Assembly: GCA_964619155.1 (NCBI GenBank)
Contig: CAZUEM010000002.1
Location: forward strand, 1 to 64,000
Source: CAIXRL01 sp964619155
Lineage (GTDB): Bacteria > Eisenbacteria > RBG-16-71-46
DNA: 64,000 nt
Direction of reading: 5' to 3'
This document shows positions 19,602 to 31,300 of this stretch, in pieces. The notes below the pieces were generated by a model. It ran no database searches. It was not told where the DNA came from and saw only the letters and a list, made by a program, of their open reading frames with translations. A program made the translations under genes and the position numbers. How positions within the stretch are numbered: position 1 is the first letter of the stretch; each line of letters begins with the position of its first letter.

Positions 19602-19626
19602 ACTTTGTCCAGTTGCCGGACAAAGT
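19602..19626. promoter_or_regulatory. ROK-type operator, site 1
   Basis: A perfect inverted repeat: ACTTTGTCC, 7-nt spacer, GGACAAAGT. It lies 30 bp upstream of the GTG start of the GH16/GH17/phosphorylase operon. The same 9-7-9 element occurs at three other sites, all in front of genes of this locus, so it is almost certainly the binding site of one regulator. The best candidate is the ROK protein at 36998-38290. Confidence 0.85.
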
Positions 19627-19656
19627 CTCCATCGGCCGACCGAAACGGAGATCCTC

Positions 19657-21261
19657 GTGCCCAGGAACCGCACCCTCGCCGCAGTCGTCCTCGCGCTCCT
19701 CCTTCCGCTGGCGGACGGGGGCACGACGGCCTCCGCGCAGTGCATGCTCGCCAACCCGAGCTTCGAGATCGCCGGCCAGTCGGGCGCGGTCTTCGGCGGC
19801 TGGAACCAGTTCGGCCCGGTGGGCAGCGTGACGACCGCGCTGCACGGAGCCGTGGCGGCGCGAGTCTCGGGGCCCAACACGGGCGGCTGGGACATGGCCG
19901 GCTACTGGCAGGCGCAGACCTCGGCGGCGGGCGAGCGCTGGACCGCCGCGGGCTTCGTGCGTGTGCCCTCGTCGAGCCCGCTCGCGGGGCAGTCTCGGGC
20001 GCTGGTCAACGTGGAGTGGCGCGACTCGGGCGGCGGGCTCATCAGCTACGAGTCGCACGACGTCGCCACCGCGGCGACCGCGCGCGACACGTTCCTCGCC
20101 TTCTCGTTCACGACCGCGGCGGCGCCCGCGGGCACCGCGAAGGCGCGGCTGGTGTTCGGCGTGCTGCAGGCGCCCGGCGACCCGCAGCGGCAGGCGTACT
20201 TCGACCGGCTGACGTTCGAGAAGCAGACCACGCCGAGCCTCGATCAGACCCAGTGGGACGACTTCCCGAGCGGCCGCACCGTGTCGTTCTCGGACCGCAC
20301 CTGGCGGGTGAAGGGAACCGGCTACTACGGGCCGGGCCCGAACATGTTCTCGAACGCCACGGACGCCGTGTGGGTGGACGGCGACGGCCGCCTGCACCTG
20401 ACGATCAAGAAGGTCGGCGCGACCTGGTACAGCACCGAGGTCGCGCTCGTCGAGCCGCTCGGCTACGGCGACTACGTGTTCACGACCCGGGGACGGCTCG
20501 ACACGTTCGACGTCAACACGGTCTTCGGCCTGTTCGTCTGGGAGTACGGGCCCTGCTACGACCCGGCCTACCTGTGGTGGAACCCCTACAACGAGACCGA
20601 CATCGAGTTCAGCCGCTGGGGCGTCGCGGGCGGGCCCAACGCGCAGTACGTGACGCAGCCCTGGGACTGGGGCGGCAACCGGAACCAGTTCTCCATGTCG
20701 TTCGCCGAGGGCGAGGTGACCTCGCACGCGTTCCGCTGGCTGCCGGACCGGATCGAGTACCGCTCCTGGCGGGGCGGCACGCTCGACGAGGCGACCTCGG
20801 TGCAGGTCCGGGCGTGGACCTACGCGGGCCCGCACATCCCGCGGCCCGACCGGCCGCGCGTGCACCTGAACCTCTGGTACAACGTCACCGCGCCGCTGGC
20901 GGCGCAGGAGGCGGTGATCGAGCGCTTCCTGTTCTCGCCATGGCCCGCGCCGGTGCTCGACGCCGCGCCCGCGACGGCGCCGTCCGGGCTCGCGCTCGCG
21001 CCCGCCGGCCGCCATCCCTCGCGCGGCGGCGCGACGCTGCGCCTCACGCTTCCGCGCGCCGGGCGCGCCTCGCTCGCGATCCACGACGTCTCGGGCCGGC
21101 TCGTGCGCGAGCTGGATCCGGGCACGCTGCCCGCGGGCGTTCATGAGCTGGCCTGGGACGGGCGCGACGGCGCGGGCGTGCCGGCCGCCCCGGGCGTCTA
21201 CCTCGCGCGGCTCGCGGCCGGCGCGGCGTTCGCGACGACGCGCCTGGTGGTGCTGCGGTGA
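19657..21261 (+). CDS. secreted GH16-type beta-glucanase with carbohydrate-binding and FlgD-type domains
   Basis: A 534-residue exported protein. After a signal peptide (about 1-27, ending ASAQ) comes a jelly-roll carbohydrate-binding-like module (about 30-190: NPSFEIAGQSGAVFGGWNQFG... YFDRLTFE). A concanavalin-type domain follows (about 200-435) with NETDIEFSRWG, matching the GH16 ExDxE active-site pattern (E313, D315, E317), and then a FlgD-type C-terminal domain. It should cut beta-glucans at the cell surface. The DIEF variant without the bulge residue differs from the second GH16 of the locus, so specificity may differ. The GTG has CGGAG 6 bp upstream and operator site 1 lies just before it. 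It overlaps the GH17 gene. Confidence 0.75.
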   Translation: MPRNRTLAAVVLALLLPLADGGTTASAQCMLANPSFEIAGQSGAVFGGWNQFGPVGSVTTALHGAVAARVSGPNTGGWDMAGYWQAQTSAAGERWTAAGFVRVPSSSPLAGQSRALVNVEWRDSGGGLISYESHDVATAATARDTFLAFSFTTAAAPAGTAKARLVFGVLQAPGDPQRQAYFDRLTFEKQTTPSLDQTQWDDFPSGRTVSFSDRTWRVKGTGYYGPGPNMFSNATDAVWVDGDGRLHLTIKKVGATWYSTEVALVEPLGYGDYVFTTRGRLDTFDVNTVFGLFVWEYGPCYDPAYLWWNPYNETDIEFSRWGVAGGPNAQYVTQPWDWGGNRNQFSMSFAEGEVTSHAFRWLPDRIEYRSWRGGTLDEATSVQVRAWTYAGPHIPRPDRPRVHLNLWYNVTAPLAAQEAVIERFLFSPWPAPVLDAAPATAPSGLALAPAGRHPSRGGATLRLTLPRAGRASLAIHDVSGRLVRELDPGTLPAGVHELAWDGRDGAGVPAAPGVYLARLAAGAAFATTRLVVLR

Positions 21262-22304
21262 TGGCCCGCGCGCTGCCGCTCCTGATCGGGATCACGACCC
21301 TCGTGCTGCTCGCGGGCGGCGCGGCCTGGGCGGCGCGCGCGGGCGGCCCTCGGCGCGAGTCGCCGTTCGTCGTGCGGCCCTTCGCCCTCGGCGAGGGCGC
21401 GCGCTGGCTGGGCGACGCGGTCGCCTACGGCCCGCACCGCGACGGCCAGCGGCCGGGCGGCCCGGGTCCGGGCGTGGCCGAGATCCGCGAGGACCTCGCG
21501 ATCATGGAGCGGCACTGGGGGCTGATGCGCATCTACGGCGCGATCGGCACCGGCGACACGGTGCTCGCGGCGATCCGCGAGTCGCGCTCGCCGATGAAGG
21601 TCGTGCTCGGACTGTGGCTCGCCGCCGAGGACCGGCGCGATTCGACCGGCAAGGTCCTCGAGACCTTCCCGGCGGCGGGCGAAGCCAACCGCCGCGAGAT
21701 CGACGCCGCGGTCCGGCTGGCGCGCGAGCACCCGCGCACGGTCGTGGCGATCGCGGTGGGCAACGAGACGCAGGTGTTCTGGTCCGGCAACCGCGTCGCG
21801 ACGGAGCGGCTCGTCGAGGCGCTCCGCGAGGTGCGCGCGCGCACGCGCGTGCCGGTCACCACCGCCGACGACTACAACTTCTGGAACAAGCCCGAGAGCC
21901 GCGCGGTCGCCGCCGAGTGCGACTTCGTCTTCACGCACCTGCACCCGCTGTGGAACGGCGCGCCGCTCGACGGCGCGATCGCGTGGATCGAGCAGCAGCT
22001 CGGCGCGATCCGCGCGCTGCACCCGGACCGCGAGGTCGTGATCGGCGAGACCGGCTGGGCGACGCAGCGCCACGACGAGGGCGACCAGGGGCGGCTCATG
22101 AAGGGCGCGCTCGGCGAGGCCGAGCAGGCGCGCTTCGTGCGCGACCTGCGCGACTGGCTGGCCTCCTCGCGCGTGCCGACGTTCACGTTCGAGGCGTTCG
22201 ACGAGAACTGGAAGGGCGGGAGCGATCCCGCCGACGTGGAGAAGCACTGGGGCCTGTACCGGGCGGATCGCAGCCCGAAGCCGGCGGCGGAGGTGGGTTC
22301 GTGA
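21261..22304 (+). CDS. GH17-type beta-1,3-glucanase, membrane-anchored
   Basis: A 347-residue protein with an N-terminal hydrophobic helix (residues about 4-24) that is either a signal peptide or an anchor. The TIM barrel shows GH17/clan-A marks: acid/base E169 in VAIAVGNETQVFW and nucleophile E263 in VIGETGWAT, then FEAFDENWKG. GH17 enzymes hydrolyse beta-1,3-glucans. The ATG at 21261 shares one base with the preceding stop (TGATG). A GTG one codon earlier is an alternative start. The gene overlaps the next by 4 bp, so GH16, GH17 and the phosphorylase are one coupled unit. Confidence 0.8.
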   Translation: MARALPLLIGITTLVLLAGGAAWAARAGGPRRESPFVVRPFALGEGARWLGDAVAYGPHRDGQRPGGPGPGVAEIREDLAIMERHWGLMRIYGAIGTGDTVLAAIRESRSPMKVVLGLWLAAEDRRDSTGKVLETFPAAGEANRREIDAAVRLAREHPRTVVAIAVGNETQVFWSGNRVATERLVEALREVRARTRVPVTTADDYNFWNKPESRAVAAECDFVFTHLHPLWNGAPLDGAIAWIEQQLGAIRALHPDREVVIGETGWATQRHDEGDQGRLMKGALGEAEQARFVRDLRDWLASSRVPTFTFEAFDENWKGGSDPADVEKHWGLYRADRSPKPAAEVGS

Positions 22305-25300
22305 GCCCGATCGAGAGCGCGCGCGGCGCGGCGGCGCGCAACGGCGGACGCGTGGAGTTCGAGGGACAGCAGTACCTGCGGATCGCGGGTTTCGACCGCC
22401 TGCCGCCGTTCCTCATGAGCATCCCGAGCGACACGGACCTGTGGATGTACGTGAGCAGCGCGGGCGGGCTCACCGCCGGGCGCACCGACGCCGACGGCAG
22501 CCTGTTCCCGTACGTCACCGTGGACCAGCTCCACGACGCGCACCACCACACCGGCCCGGTCACGCTTCTGCGCGTCCGCCGCGACGGCCGGCCCGAGGTG
22601 CTCTGGGAGCCGTTCGCGCCCGGCGCGGGGCCCGGCGTCGAGCGCAACCTCTACAAGCACGCGCTCGGCACCCCGGTCGTCTTCGAGGAGATCCACCGCG
22701 GCCTCGGCCTCGCGTTCCGCTACCGCTGGGCGGCGTGCGACGCGTTCGGGCACGTGCGCACGGCCTCGCTCGAGGAGCTTTCCGGCGCCCCGGCGACGGT
22801 CGCGGTGCTCGACGGCCTGCGCAACGTGCTGCCGTTCGGCGCGCCGCTCGCGCTCTACCAGCACTCGAGCTCGCTCGTGGACGCCTACAAGCGCAGTGAG
22901 GTGGACCCGGCGACCGGACTCGGCATCTTCTCGCTCACCTCGCGCATCAGCGACCGCGCCGAGGCTGCCGAGGAGCTGCGGGCGAACACGGTGTGGGCCG
23001 GCGGTCTGCCGGGCGCGCGTGTGGCGCTCTCGCTCGACGCCCTCGAGGCGTTCCGGCGCGGCGAGTCGGCCGCCCCCGAGCCGCGACTCAACGGCCGCCG
23101 CGGCAACTACCTGGTCACCGCCACGCTCGCGCTCGAGCCGCGCGGCGCCGCGCGCTGGCGCATCGCCGCCGACGCGGACCGCGACCACCTGCAGGTGGCC
23201 GCGCTGCGCGCGCGGCTGCGCGCGGCCGCCGGGGCCGGCGCCGCGGTGGACGACGCCCTCGCCGCCGCCGCCGAAAACCTGCGGCGCAACGTGGCGAGCG
23301 CCGACGGGCTGCAGCTGACCGGCGACTCCGCGGCCTCGGTCCACCACCTCGCGAACGTGCTCTTCAACAACATGCGCGGCGGCGTGTTCGCGCACCACCA
23401 CTTCGTCCCGGCGGCCGACCTCGCCGCGTTCGCGCGCACGCGCAACCGCCCGGTGGCCGAGCGCCACGCCGCGTGGCTGGCGGCGCTGCCCGAGGAGCTG
23501 CCGGTGGGCGATCTGCTCGCGCTCGCCGCGCGCGCGGGCGACGCCGACCTCGAGCGGCTCGCGCACGAGTACCTGCCGATCCACTTCGGCCGCCGCCACG
23601 GCGATCCCAGCCGGCCGTGGAACCGCTTCACGATCCGCGTGCGCGAGGCCGACGGCTCGCGCGCCCTGCGCTACGAGGGCAACTGGCGGGACATCTTCCA
23701 GAACTGGGAGGCGCTGGCCGCGAGCTTCCCGGAGTTCCTGCCCGGGATCATCGCCAAGTTCGTCAACGCCTCGACGGTGGACGGGTTCAACCCGTACCGC
23801 ATCACCCGCGACGGCATCGACTGGGAGGTCGAGGACCCCGATCACCCGTGGAGCAACATCGGGTACTGGGGCGACCACCAGCTCGTCTACCTGCTCAAGT
23901 TCCTCGAGGCCCTGCGCGCGGCGCGGCCGGGCGCGCTCGAAGGCATGCTGGACCGCGCGGCGTTCGCGTACGCGCAGGTGCCCTACCGGATCGCGCCCTT
24001 CGAGCGCATGGTCGAGAACCCGCGGGCGACGATCGCATTCGACCACGCGCTCGCGGAGCGCATCGACGCGCGGGTGCGCGAACGCGGCACGGACGGGCGG
24101 CTCGTGCACGGCCCCGGCGGCGGCGTGCTGCACGTGACGCTGTTCGAGAAGCTGCTGGTGCCGGTGCTCTCGAAGCTCTCCAGCTTCGTCCCCGACGCCG
24201 GCATCTGGATGAACACGCAGCGCCCGGAATGGAACGACGCCAACAACGCGCTGGTCGGCCACGGCGTGTCGGTGGTGACGCTGGGCTACCTGCGCCGCAC
24301 GCTGGCGTTCCTCGCCGCGCTGCTCGAGCCGCGCGCCGGCGCCACGCTGCCGGTCTCGCGCGAGGTCGCCCTCTGGGCGCGCGAGCTGCGCGAGGTGTTC
24401 GAGTCGCGCTCGAGCGCCCCCTACCCGGGCGCGACCGGGGACCGCGAACGGTTCGAGACCATGGCCGCGCTGGGCGCCGCGTTCACGCGCTACCGCGAGG
24501 CGGTGTACGAGCACGGCTTCTCGGGCGCCGAGCCGTACGGGGTGGACGAGGCGCTGGCGCTGCTCGGCGCCGCGCTCGAGCACACCGACCACTCGCTGCG
24601 TGCCAACGAGCGCGAGGACGGGCTCTACCACGCCTACAACCTGCTCGAGTTCGGCGAGGACCGCGCGTCGGCGGCCGTGCACCGGTTGCCCGAGATGCTC
24701 GAGGGCCAGGTCTCGACCCTGAGTTCCGGCCTGGCCGGGCCCGCCGAAGCCGTCCGGCTGCTCGACCGCATGTTCGCGAGCCGGCTCTACCGCGCCGACC
24801 AGGACAGCTTCATGCTCTATCCCGAGAAGCGTCTTCCGGGCTTCCTCGAGAGCAACGTCGTGCCGGCCGAGCGCGCCGAGGCGGTGCCGCTCGTGCGCGA
24901 GCTGCTGGTGGCCGGCGACGGGTCCGTGCTCGTGCGCGACGCCGCGGGGTGCTGGCGCTTCGCGGCCGACATGAACGGCGAGGGTGCGCTCGCCGCGGCG
25001 CTCGACCGGCTCGCGGCGCAGCCGCGCTGGCGCGAGGCCGTCGCGCGCGACCGGCGCGCGGTGCTCGAGTTGTACGAGTCGGTCTTCCATCACCACGCGT
25101 TCACCGGCCGCTCGGGCACGATGTACGGCTACGAGGGCATCGGCAGCATCTACTGGCACATGGTGGCCAAGCTGCTGCTCGCCGTGCAGGAGGTGCACCG
25201 GCGCGCGGTGCGCGAGGGGGCGCCCGAGGCGGTGCGCGCCGCACTCGCGCGGCACTACTACCGCGTGCGCGCCGGGCTCGGGTTCGAGAAGGGCGCCGAG

Positions 25301-25762
25301 GCCTACGGCGCGTTCCCGACCGACCCGTACTCGCACACGCCGGCCGGGCGCGGCGCGCAGCAGCCGGGCATGACCGGGCAGGTGAAGGAGGAGATCCTCA
25401 CCCGGTTCGGCGAACTGGGCGTCGTGGTCGAGGAGGGCCGCGTGCACTTCCGGCCACGGCTGCTGCGCGCGTCCGAGTTCCTCGCCGAGCCGGCGACGCT
25501 CCGGGTCTACGACTTCGGCGGCGCGGCGCTGGCGGTGGACGTGCCCGCCGGCGGGCTCGCCTTCACGTACTGCCAGGTGCCGGTGCGCTATGTTCGCGCG
25601 GGCGAGGCGTCGTTCGTGCGCGTCACCTCGCGGGACGGCGGCGTCGTGGCGCGGAACGGCGAGTCGCTCGACCCGGCCCAGAGCCGCTCGCTGCTCGAGC
25701 GGCGCGGCGAGATCGCCTTCGTGGAGGTCGGCGTCCCCGACCGCGTGCTGCTGCCGGACTGA
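22301..25762 (+). CDS. large glycoside phosphorylase, probably GH149 beta-1,3-glucan phosphorylase
   Basis: A 1153-residue cytoplasmic protein without signal peptide. The architecture is an N-terminal beta-rich part (about 1-300), a long alpha/alpha-barrel-like part (about 330-1050) and a C-terminal beta-domain. PEWNDANNALVGHG (E643, W644, N645, D646) matches the catalytic aspartate motif (WND) of GH94 and its GH-Q clan relatives. The length and gene context (GH16, GH17, GH1) fit GH149, the beta-1,3-oligoglucan phosphorylases, which release glucose-1-phosphate from laminari-oligosaccharides. The family call is from motif, size and context, and GH94 or GH161 are alternatives. The GTG overlaps the previous stop as GTGA. 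Confidence 0.65.
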   Translation: MSPIESARGAAARNGGRVEFEGQQYLRIAGFDRLPPFLMSIPSDTDLWMYVSSAGGLTAGRTDADGSLFPYVTVDQLHDAHHHTGPVTLLRVRRDGRPEVLWEPFAPGAGPGVERNLYKHALGTPVVFEEIHRGLGLAFRYRWAACDAFGHVRTASLEELSGAPATVAVLDGLRNVLPFGAPLALYQHSSSLVDAYKRSEVDPATGLGIFSLTSRISDRAEAAEELRANTVWAGGLPGARVALSLDALEAFRRGESAAPEPRLNGRRGNYLVTATLALEPRGAARWRIAADADRDHLQVAALRARLRAAAGAGAAVDDALAAAAENLRRNVASADGLQLTGDSAASVHHLANVLFNNMRGGVFAHHHFVPAADLAAFARTRNRPVAERHAAWLAALPEELPVGDLLALAARAGDADLERLAHEYLPIHFGRRHGDPSRPWNRFTIRVREADGSRALRYEGNWRDIFQNWEALAASFPEFLPGIIAKFVNASTVDGFNPYRITRDGIDWEVEDPDHPWSNIGYWGDHQLVYLLKFLEALRAARPGALEGMLDRAAFAYAQVPYRIAPFERMVENPRATIAFDHALAERIDARVRERGTDGRLVHGPGGGVLHVTLFEKLLVPVLSKLSSFVPDAGIWMNTQRPEWNDANNALVGHGVSVVTLGYLRRTLAFLAALLEPRAGATLPVSREVALWARELREVFESRSSAPYPGATGDRERFETMAALGAAFTRYREAVYEHGFSGAEPYGVDEALALLGAALEHTDHSLRANEREDGLYHAYNLLEFGEDRASAAVHRLPEMLEGQVSTLSSGLAGPAEAVRLLDRMFASRLYRADQDSFMLYPEKRLPGFLESNVVPAERAEAVPLVRELLVAGDGSVLVRDAAGCWRFAADMNGEGALAAALDRLAAQPRWREAVARDRRAVLELYESVFHHHAFTGRSGTMYGYEGIGSIYWHMVAKLLLAVQEVHRRAVREGAPEAVRAALARHYYRVRAGLGFEKGAEAYGAFPTDPYSHTPAGRGAQQPGMTGQVKEEILTRFGELGVVVEEGRVHFRPRLLRASEFLAEPATLRVYDFGGAALAVDVPAGGLAFTYCQVPVRYVRAGEASFVRVTSRDGGVVARNGESLDPAQSRSLLERRGEIAFVEVGVPDRVLLPD

Positions 25763-25812
25763 GGAAAGGGGCCGCCGGGAGGGCGACCTTGACAGTCCCG
25801 AAACGCCCGAAG

Positions 25813-25837
25813 AGAATGTTCGCCGTCCGAACAAAGT
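25813..25837. promoter_or_regulatory. ROK-type operator, site 2
   Basis: Half-sites AGAATGTTC and GAACAAAGT are separated by 7 nt (inner core TGTTC/GAACA perfect). It ends 19 bp before the GTG of the ABC ATPase. It allows the downstream ATPase/GH1/fusion genes to be controlled separately from, or in addition to, read-through from the phosphorylase operon, since no terminator lies between. Confidence 0.8.
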
Positions 25838-25856
25838 CGTTCGACCAGGGGGATCC

Positions 25857-26911
<1,055 letters not shown>

Positions 26912-26915
<4 letters not shown>

Positions 26916-28300
26916 GCGCGCGGCCCCTGCCCGCCGGCTTCCTGCTCGGCGCGGCGACGTCCGCGCAGCAGATCGAAGGTTCGGTGCACGCGGACGGCCG
27001 CGGGGAGTCGGTGTGGGACCGCTTCGCGGCCAGGCCCGGCGCGATCGAGGACGGCTCCGACCCGGCGGTGGCGTGCGACCACTACCGGCGCTGGCGCGAG
27101 GACGTCGCGCTCATGCGCGAACTGGGGCTCGGCGCCTACCGCTTCTCGATCGGCTGGACGCGCGTGCTGCCCGACGGCCGCGGCGTCAACGAACGCGGCC
27201 TCGGCTTCTACGACGCGCTGGTGGACGCGCTGCTCGAGGCGGGCATCACGCCGTTCGTGACGCTCAACCACTGGGACCTGCCGCAGGCGCTCGATCAGCG
27301 CGGCGGCTGGGGCTCGCGCGAGACGGTGGACGCGTTCCTCGACTACGCGGCCGCCGCCTCGGCTCGGCTCGGCGACCGCGTGAAGCACTGGATCACGCAC
27401 AACGAGCCCTGGTGCATCGCCACGCTCGGCCACGAGCAGGGCCACCACGCGCCCGGGCGGCGCGACCCGGCCGAGGCGCTGCGGGTCGCGCACCACCTGC
27501 TGCTCTCGCACGGCCGCGCCGTCCCGGTGCTGCGCCGCGAGTCGAAGGGCGCCGAGGTGGGCATCACGCTCATCCTGTCCGAGACGGGCGCGGCGAGCGG
27601 CTCGGAGGCCGACCGCGACGCCGCGCGCCAGCACGACGGCGCGTTCAACCGCTGGTTCCTCGACCCGCTCCACCGCGCGCGCTACCCCGAGGACGTGATC
27701 GCCGACCGCGTGCGCCGCGGGCACCTCGCCTCGGCCGAGCTGCCGTTCGTGCAGCCGGGCGACCTCGAGACGATCGCCACGCCCGCCGACTTTCTCGGCG
27801 TCAACTACTACAGCCGCGTCGTGCTCAAGGCCGGGCCCGCTGGCGCCCCCGAGGCGGTGCCGCAGGTCCCGAAGGACGAACTGACCGAGATGGGCTGGGA
27901 GGTCTGGCCGCGCGGGCTGCGCGACATGCTCGTGCGGGTCACGCGCGAGTACGGGCCGAAGGCGATCCACGTCACCGAGAACGGCGCGGCGTTCGCCGAC
28001 GAGGCCGGCCCGGACGGCCGCGTCTCCGACCCGCGGCGCGTCGAGTACCTGCGCGCCCACCTCGAATCCGCGCTCGACGCGATCGCCGACGGCGTCCCGC
28101 TGCGCGGCTACTTCGCCTGGTCCCTGCTCGACAACTGGGAGTGGGGGCTCGGCTACGCGAAACGGTTCGGCCTTTACCGCGTGGACTTCGCCACGCAGCG
28201 CCGGACCCCGAAGGACAGCGCTTTCTTCTACCGCGATGTCGCGGCCGCACGGGCGGTGCCCGCCCCGGCGCGGCCGCTCGAAACCAGGAGGATCCCGTGA
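26912..28300 (+). CDS. GH1 beta-glucosidase
   Basis: A 462-residue cytoplasmic GH1 enzyme of standard length. It begins FLLGAATSAQQIEG, has acid/base E165 in THNEPWC and nucleophile E356 in VTENGAAF, and ends with the aglycone region LLDNWEWGLGYAKRFGLYRVDF. It should release glucose from the non-reducing end of imported beta-gluco-oligosaccharides such as laminaribiose or cellobiose. The GTG start overlaps the ATPase stop (GTGA) and its own stop overlaps the next start, so it lies inside a tightly coupled operon behind operator site 2. Confidence 0.92.
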
Positions 28301-31300
28301 ACCCCATCCGCCGGGGCGGGGCCGGCCTCGCGGCCGTGCTCGCCGCGCTCGCCGTCGCCGCCTGTCTCTCGCTCGCGCCCGCCGTCCACGCCGCGGACGC
28401 GCCGCACGCCGTGCGCGTCGTCACTGACGCCTCCGGGGCGCGGCTGCAGGTGGACGGCCGGGACATCATGGTCCACGGGATGAACTGGGACTACATCCCG
28501 ATCGGCCACAACTACATGTACGACCTCTTCGCTCAGCCCGACGACGTGATCGTCGCCGCGCTCGAGCGCGAGATGGGGCTGCTGCGGGCCATGAACGCGA
28601 ACGTGATTCGCGTCTACGCCGGCCTGCCGCCCAAGTGGGTGAAGTACATCTACGAGCGCTTCGGGATCTGGACCGTGATCAACCACCCCGTCGCCCGCTA
28701 CGGGTTCACGCTGAACGGGGTGTGGTACCCGGTCACCGACTACTCCGACCCGACGATGCGCGCCGCGATCAAGGCCGACGTGATGGCCTCGGTCGAGCGC
28801 TACAAGGGCACGCCCGGCGTGCTGTTCTGGCTGCTCGGCAACGAGAACAACTACGGCCTGTCGTGGAAGTCGTTCGAGATCGAGGCCCTCCCCAAGGGCG
28901 AGCGCGACGCCGCCCGCGCCCGCCAGCTGTACTCGCTGATGGGCGAGATCACCGGCGCCATCCACGGCGCCGACCCGTCGCGTCCGGTTGCGATGGCCAA
29001 CGGCGACATCCAGTACCTCGACATCATCGCCGAGGAGTGCAAGGACCTCGACATCTTCGGCACGAACGTCTATCGCGGCATCTCGGTCGGCGACCTCTAC
29101 CAGCGTGTCTGGGACAAGATGCGCATCCCGGTCGTCTTCAGCGAGTTCGGCTGCGACGCGTTCAACGCCAGGACGGCGCGAGAGGACCAGCCGATGCAGG
29201 CCCGCTACCTGGCCGGCCAGTGGCGCGAGATCTACGAGCAGAGCGCCGGCAAGGGCGGGGTCGGGAACTCGATCGGCGGCATGGTGTTCCAGTGGAGCGA
29301 CGGCTGGTGGAAGTACGGGCAGGACAGCCGCCTCGAGATCCAGGACACGCACGCCTCGTGGCCCAACGGCGGCTACGTCGAGGACTACGCCGAGGGCGAG
29401 AACAACATGAACGAGGAGTGGTGGGGCATCTGCGCCAAGGGCCCCACGGACTCCCGCGGCCTCTACGACCTCTACCCGCGCGCCGCGTTCTACGTGCTGC
29501 AGCGCGCGTTCGCGCTCGATCCCTACGCGCCCTCGACCGACCGCGCGGCGATCGCCGCGCACTTCGCCACGATCGATCCCATGTCGGCGACGCTGCAGGC
29601 GCGCGGCGACCGCGCGACCTCGCTCGGGGCGATCGCGGCGCGCGCGCGGTTGAGCGGGCTGCGCGTCCAGCTCGAGACCGTCGGCACCGGCGGCACGAAC
29701 GTGACGACGCCCGCGGCCTCGGCGCCGCAGGCCGACCTGCCGTCGTTCCGCGGCTTCGACAAGTTCCAGTCGTTCTACGCCGACTTCGAGGGCCGGCCGA
29801 CCGACCACGTGACCGGCACCGTCTCGGTCAACGTGCTCGGCCAGGTGCCGACCAACCCGATCAACGAGATCTTCTACGAGAAGCGCGGTCTCGACCGCAC
29901 CGTGCTGGGCGCCGACTACGCCGCGACCGCGATCCGCGGCGAGCGGGTGAAGGTCCACCACGCCACGATCTCGTGGGAGGACCGGCTGTTCCAGCTCGAC
30001 GGCTTCTACCGCACCGGCCACTACCACTGGGGCTACGAGGGCGATTTCTTCGGCCTCTACCGCGACGCCTACTACGGCACGAACACGGACGTGTACGACG
30101 CGGACGCGCCCGTGGGCTTCGAAGTGGCGGGCAAGCGGCAGTTCGACGGCCTCAAGCTCGCGTTCGGCCAGGAACTGTGGTGGGGCGCGAACCCGGCGAT
30201 CATCGGCAAGTACCGGCGCGTCATCGGTCCCGTGACCGCGACGGGCATCTACCAGGAGGACATCGCGACCGCCTCGACGCGCGCCGCCGTGTCGTCGGCG
30301 CTGCCGCAGCCCAAGACGCGCAAGGCGACGCTGGCGCTGGAGCACGCGCGCGGGCCCTTCGGGCTCACGCTCGGCGGCATCTGGTCGGGCAGCCCGAAGG
30401 TCGGCCGGTCGTTCAACTTCATCAAGTCCTCGAACGGCGACACCACGACCTGGCAGGACGAGATCGTGGACATGGACGCGTTCGGCGCCAAGGCGAAGGT
30501 CACCTACCAGCGCGGGCGCTGGAACGCCTACCTGTCGGCGGCGCGCATGGGCCTCGTGGCGGACGGCGGGCCGACCGCGGCGATCACCTACACCGGCTGG
30601 AGCCTCAAGGACGTCGGCACCGGCAACCAGAGCAACGTCAGCCTGGGCGCGCTCTACAACCTCGGGCCCTGGCAGATCGCGCCGAACGTGCTGTGGCAGA
30701 AGCCGCTCGTGGGGCCGATCCCGGCCGGCTCGCCCTCGCCCGCGATCCCGCGCAACGTCGAAGTGGGCGGCGACCCGTTCGCCGTGCGCGCGAACCGCGA
30801 GATGCTCGGCCTCGAGCTGCTGATCGGCTACGACCCGACGCCCGCGACCTGGATGTGGGCGTGGGACAACGACATTCGCGAGGACGCGCCGTTCGCGGCG
30901 AGCCTCGACTTCGTCTACCGCAACATGCCCACCACGATGGACGTGGCCACCTACGTGCCCAAGCCGATCGCGGGTCTGCTGTGGACGCAGTCGCCGCAGA
31001 TGTTCCCCGGCGCGACGCCGCCCCGCGACCTCTGGGAGCTGCGCGGGCGGGTCGTCTCGCGCATGGGCACGAAGGGCCGGATGGCGGCGACGATGTTCGT
31101 CGGCGACGGCGAGCCCAACGGCGAGAACACGCGGGTCGTGCACCGTTATGGCGGCGACGCGCGTGTGGCCTACCGCTCGATGGCGTTCTCGGGTTCGGCG
31201 CGCTGGAACGACTGGGGCCCGTACGACTACCACCGCGACTTCAACCTGACGTTCCCGCAGCAGTACTCGGGCGACATCGGCTACGTGCTGGGCTCGCCGC

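Noticed and set aside
21258..21263. GTG at 21258 as start of the GH17 gene
   Set aside because: The ATG at 21261, sharing one base with the upstream stop, is the simpler start; the difference is one residue.
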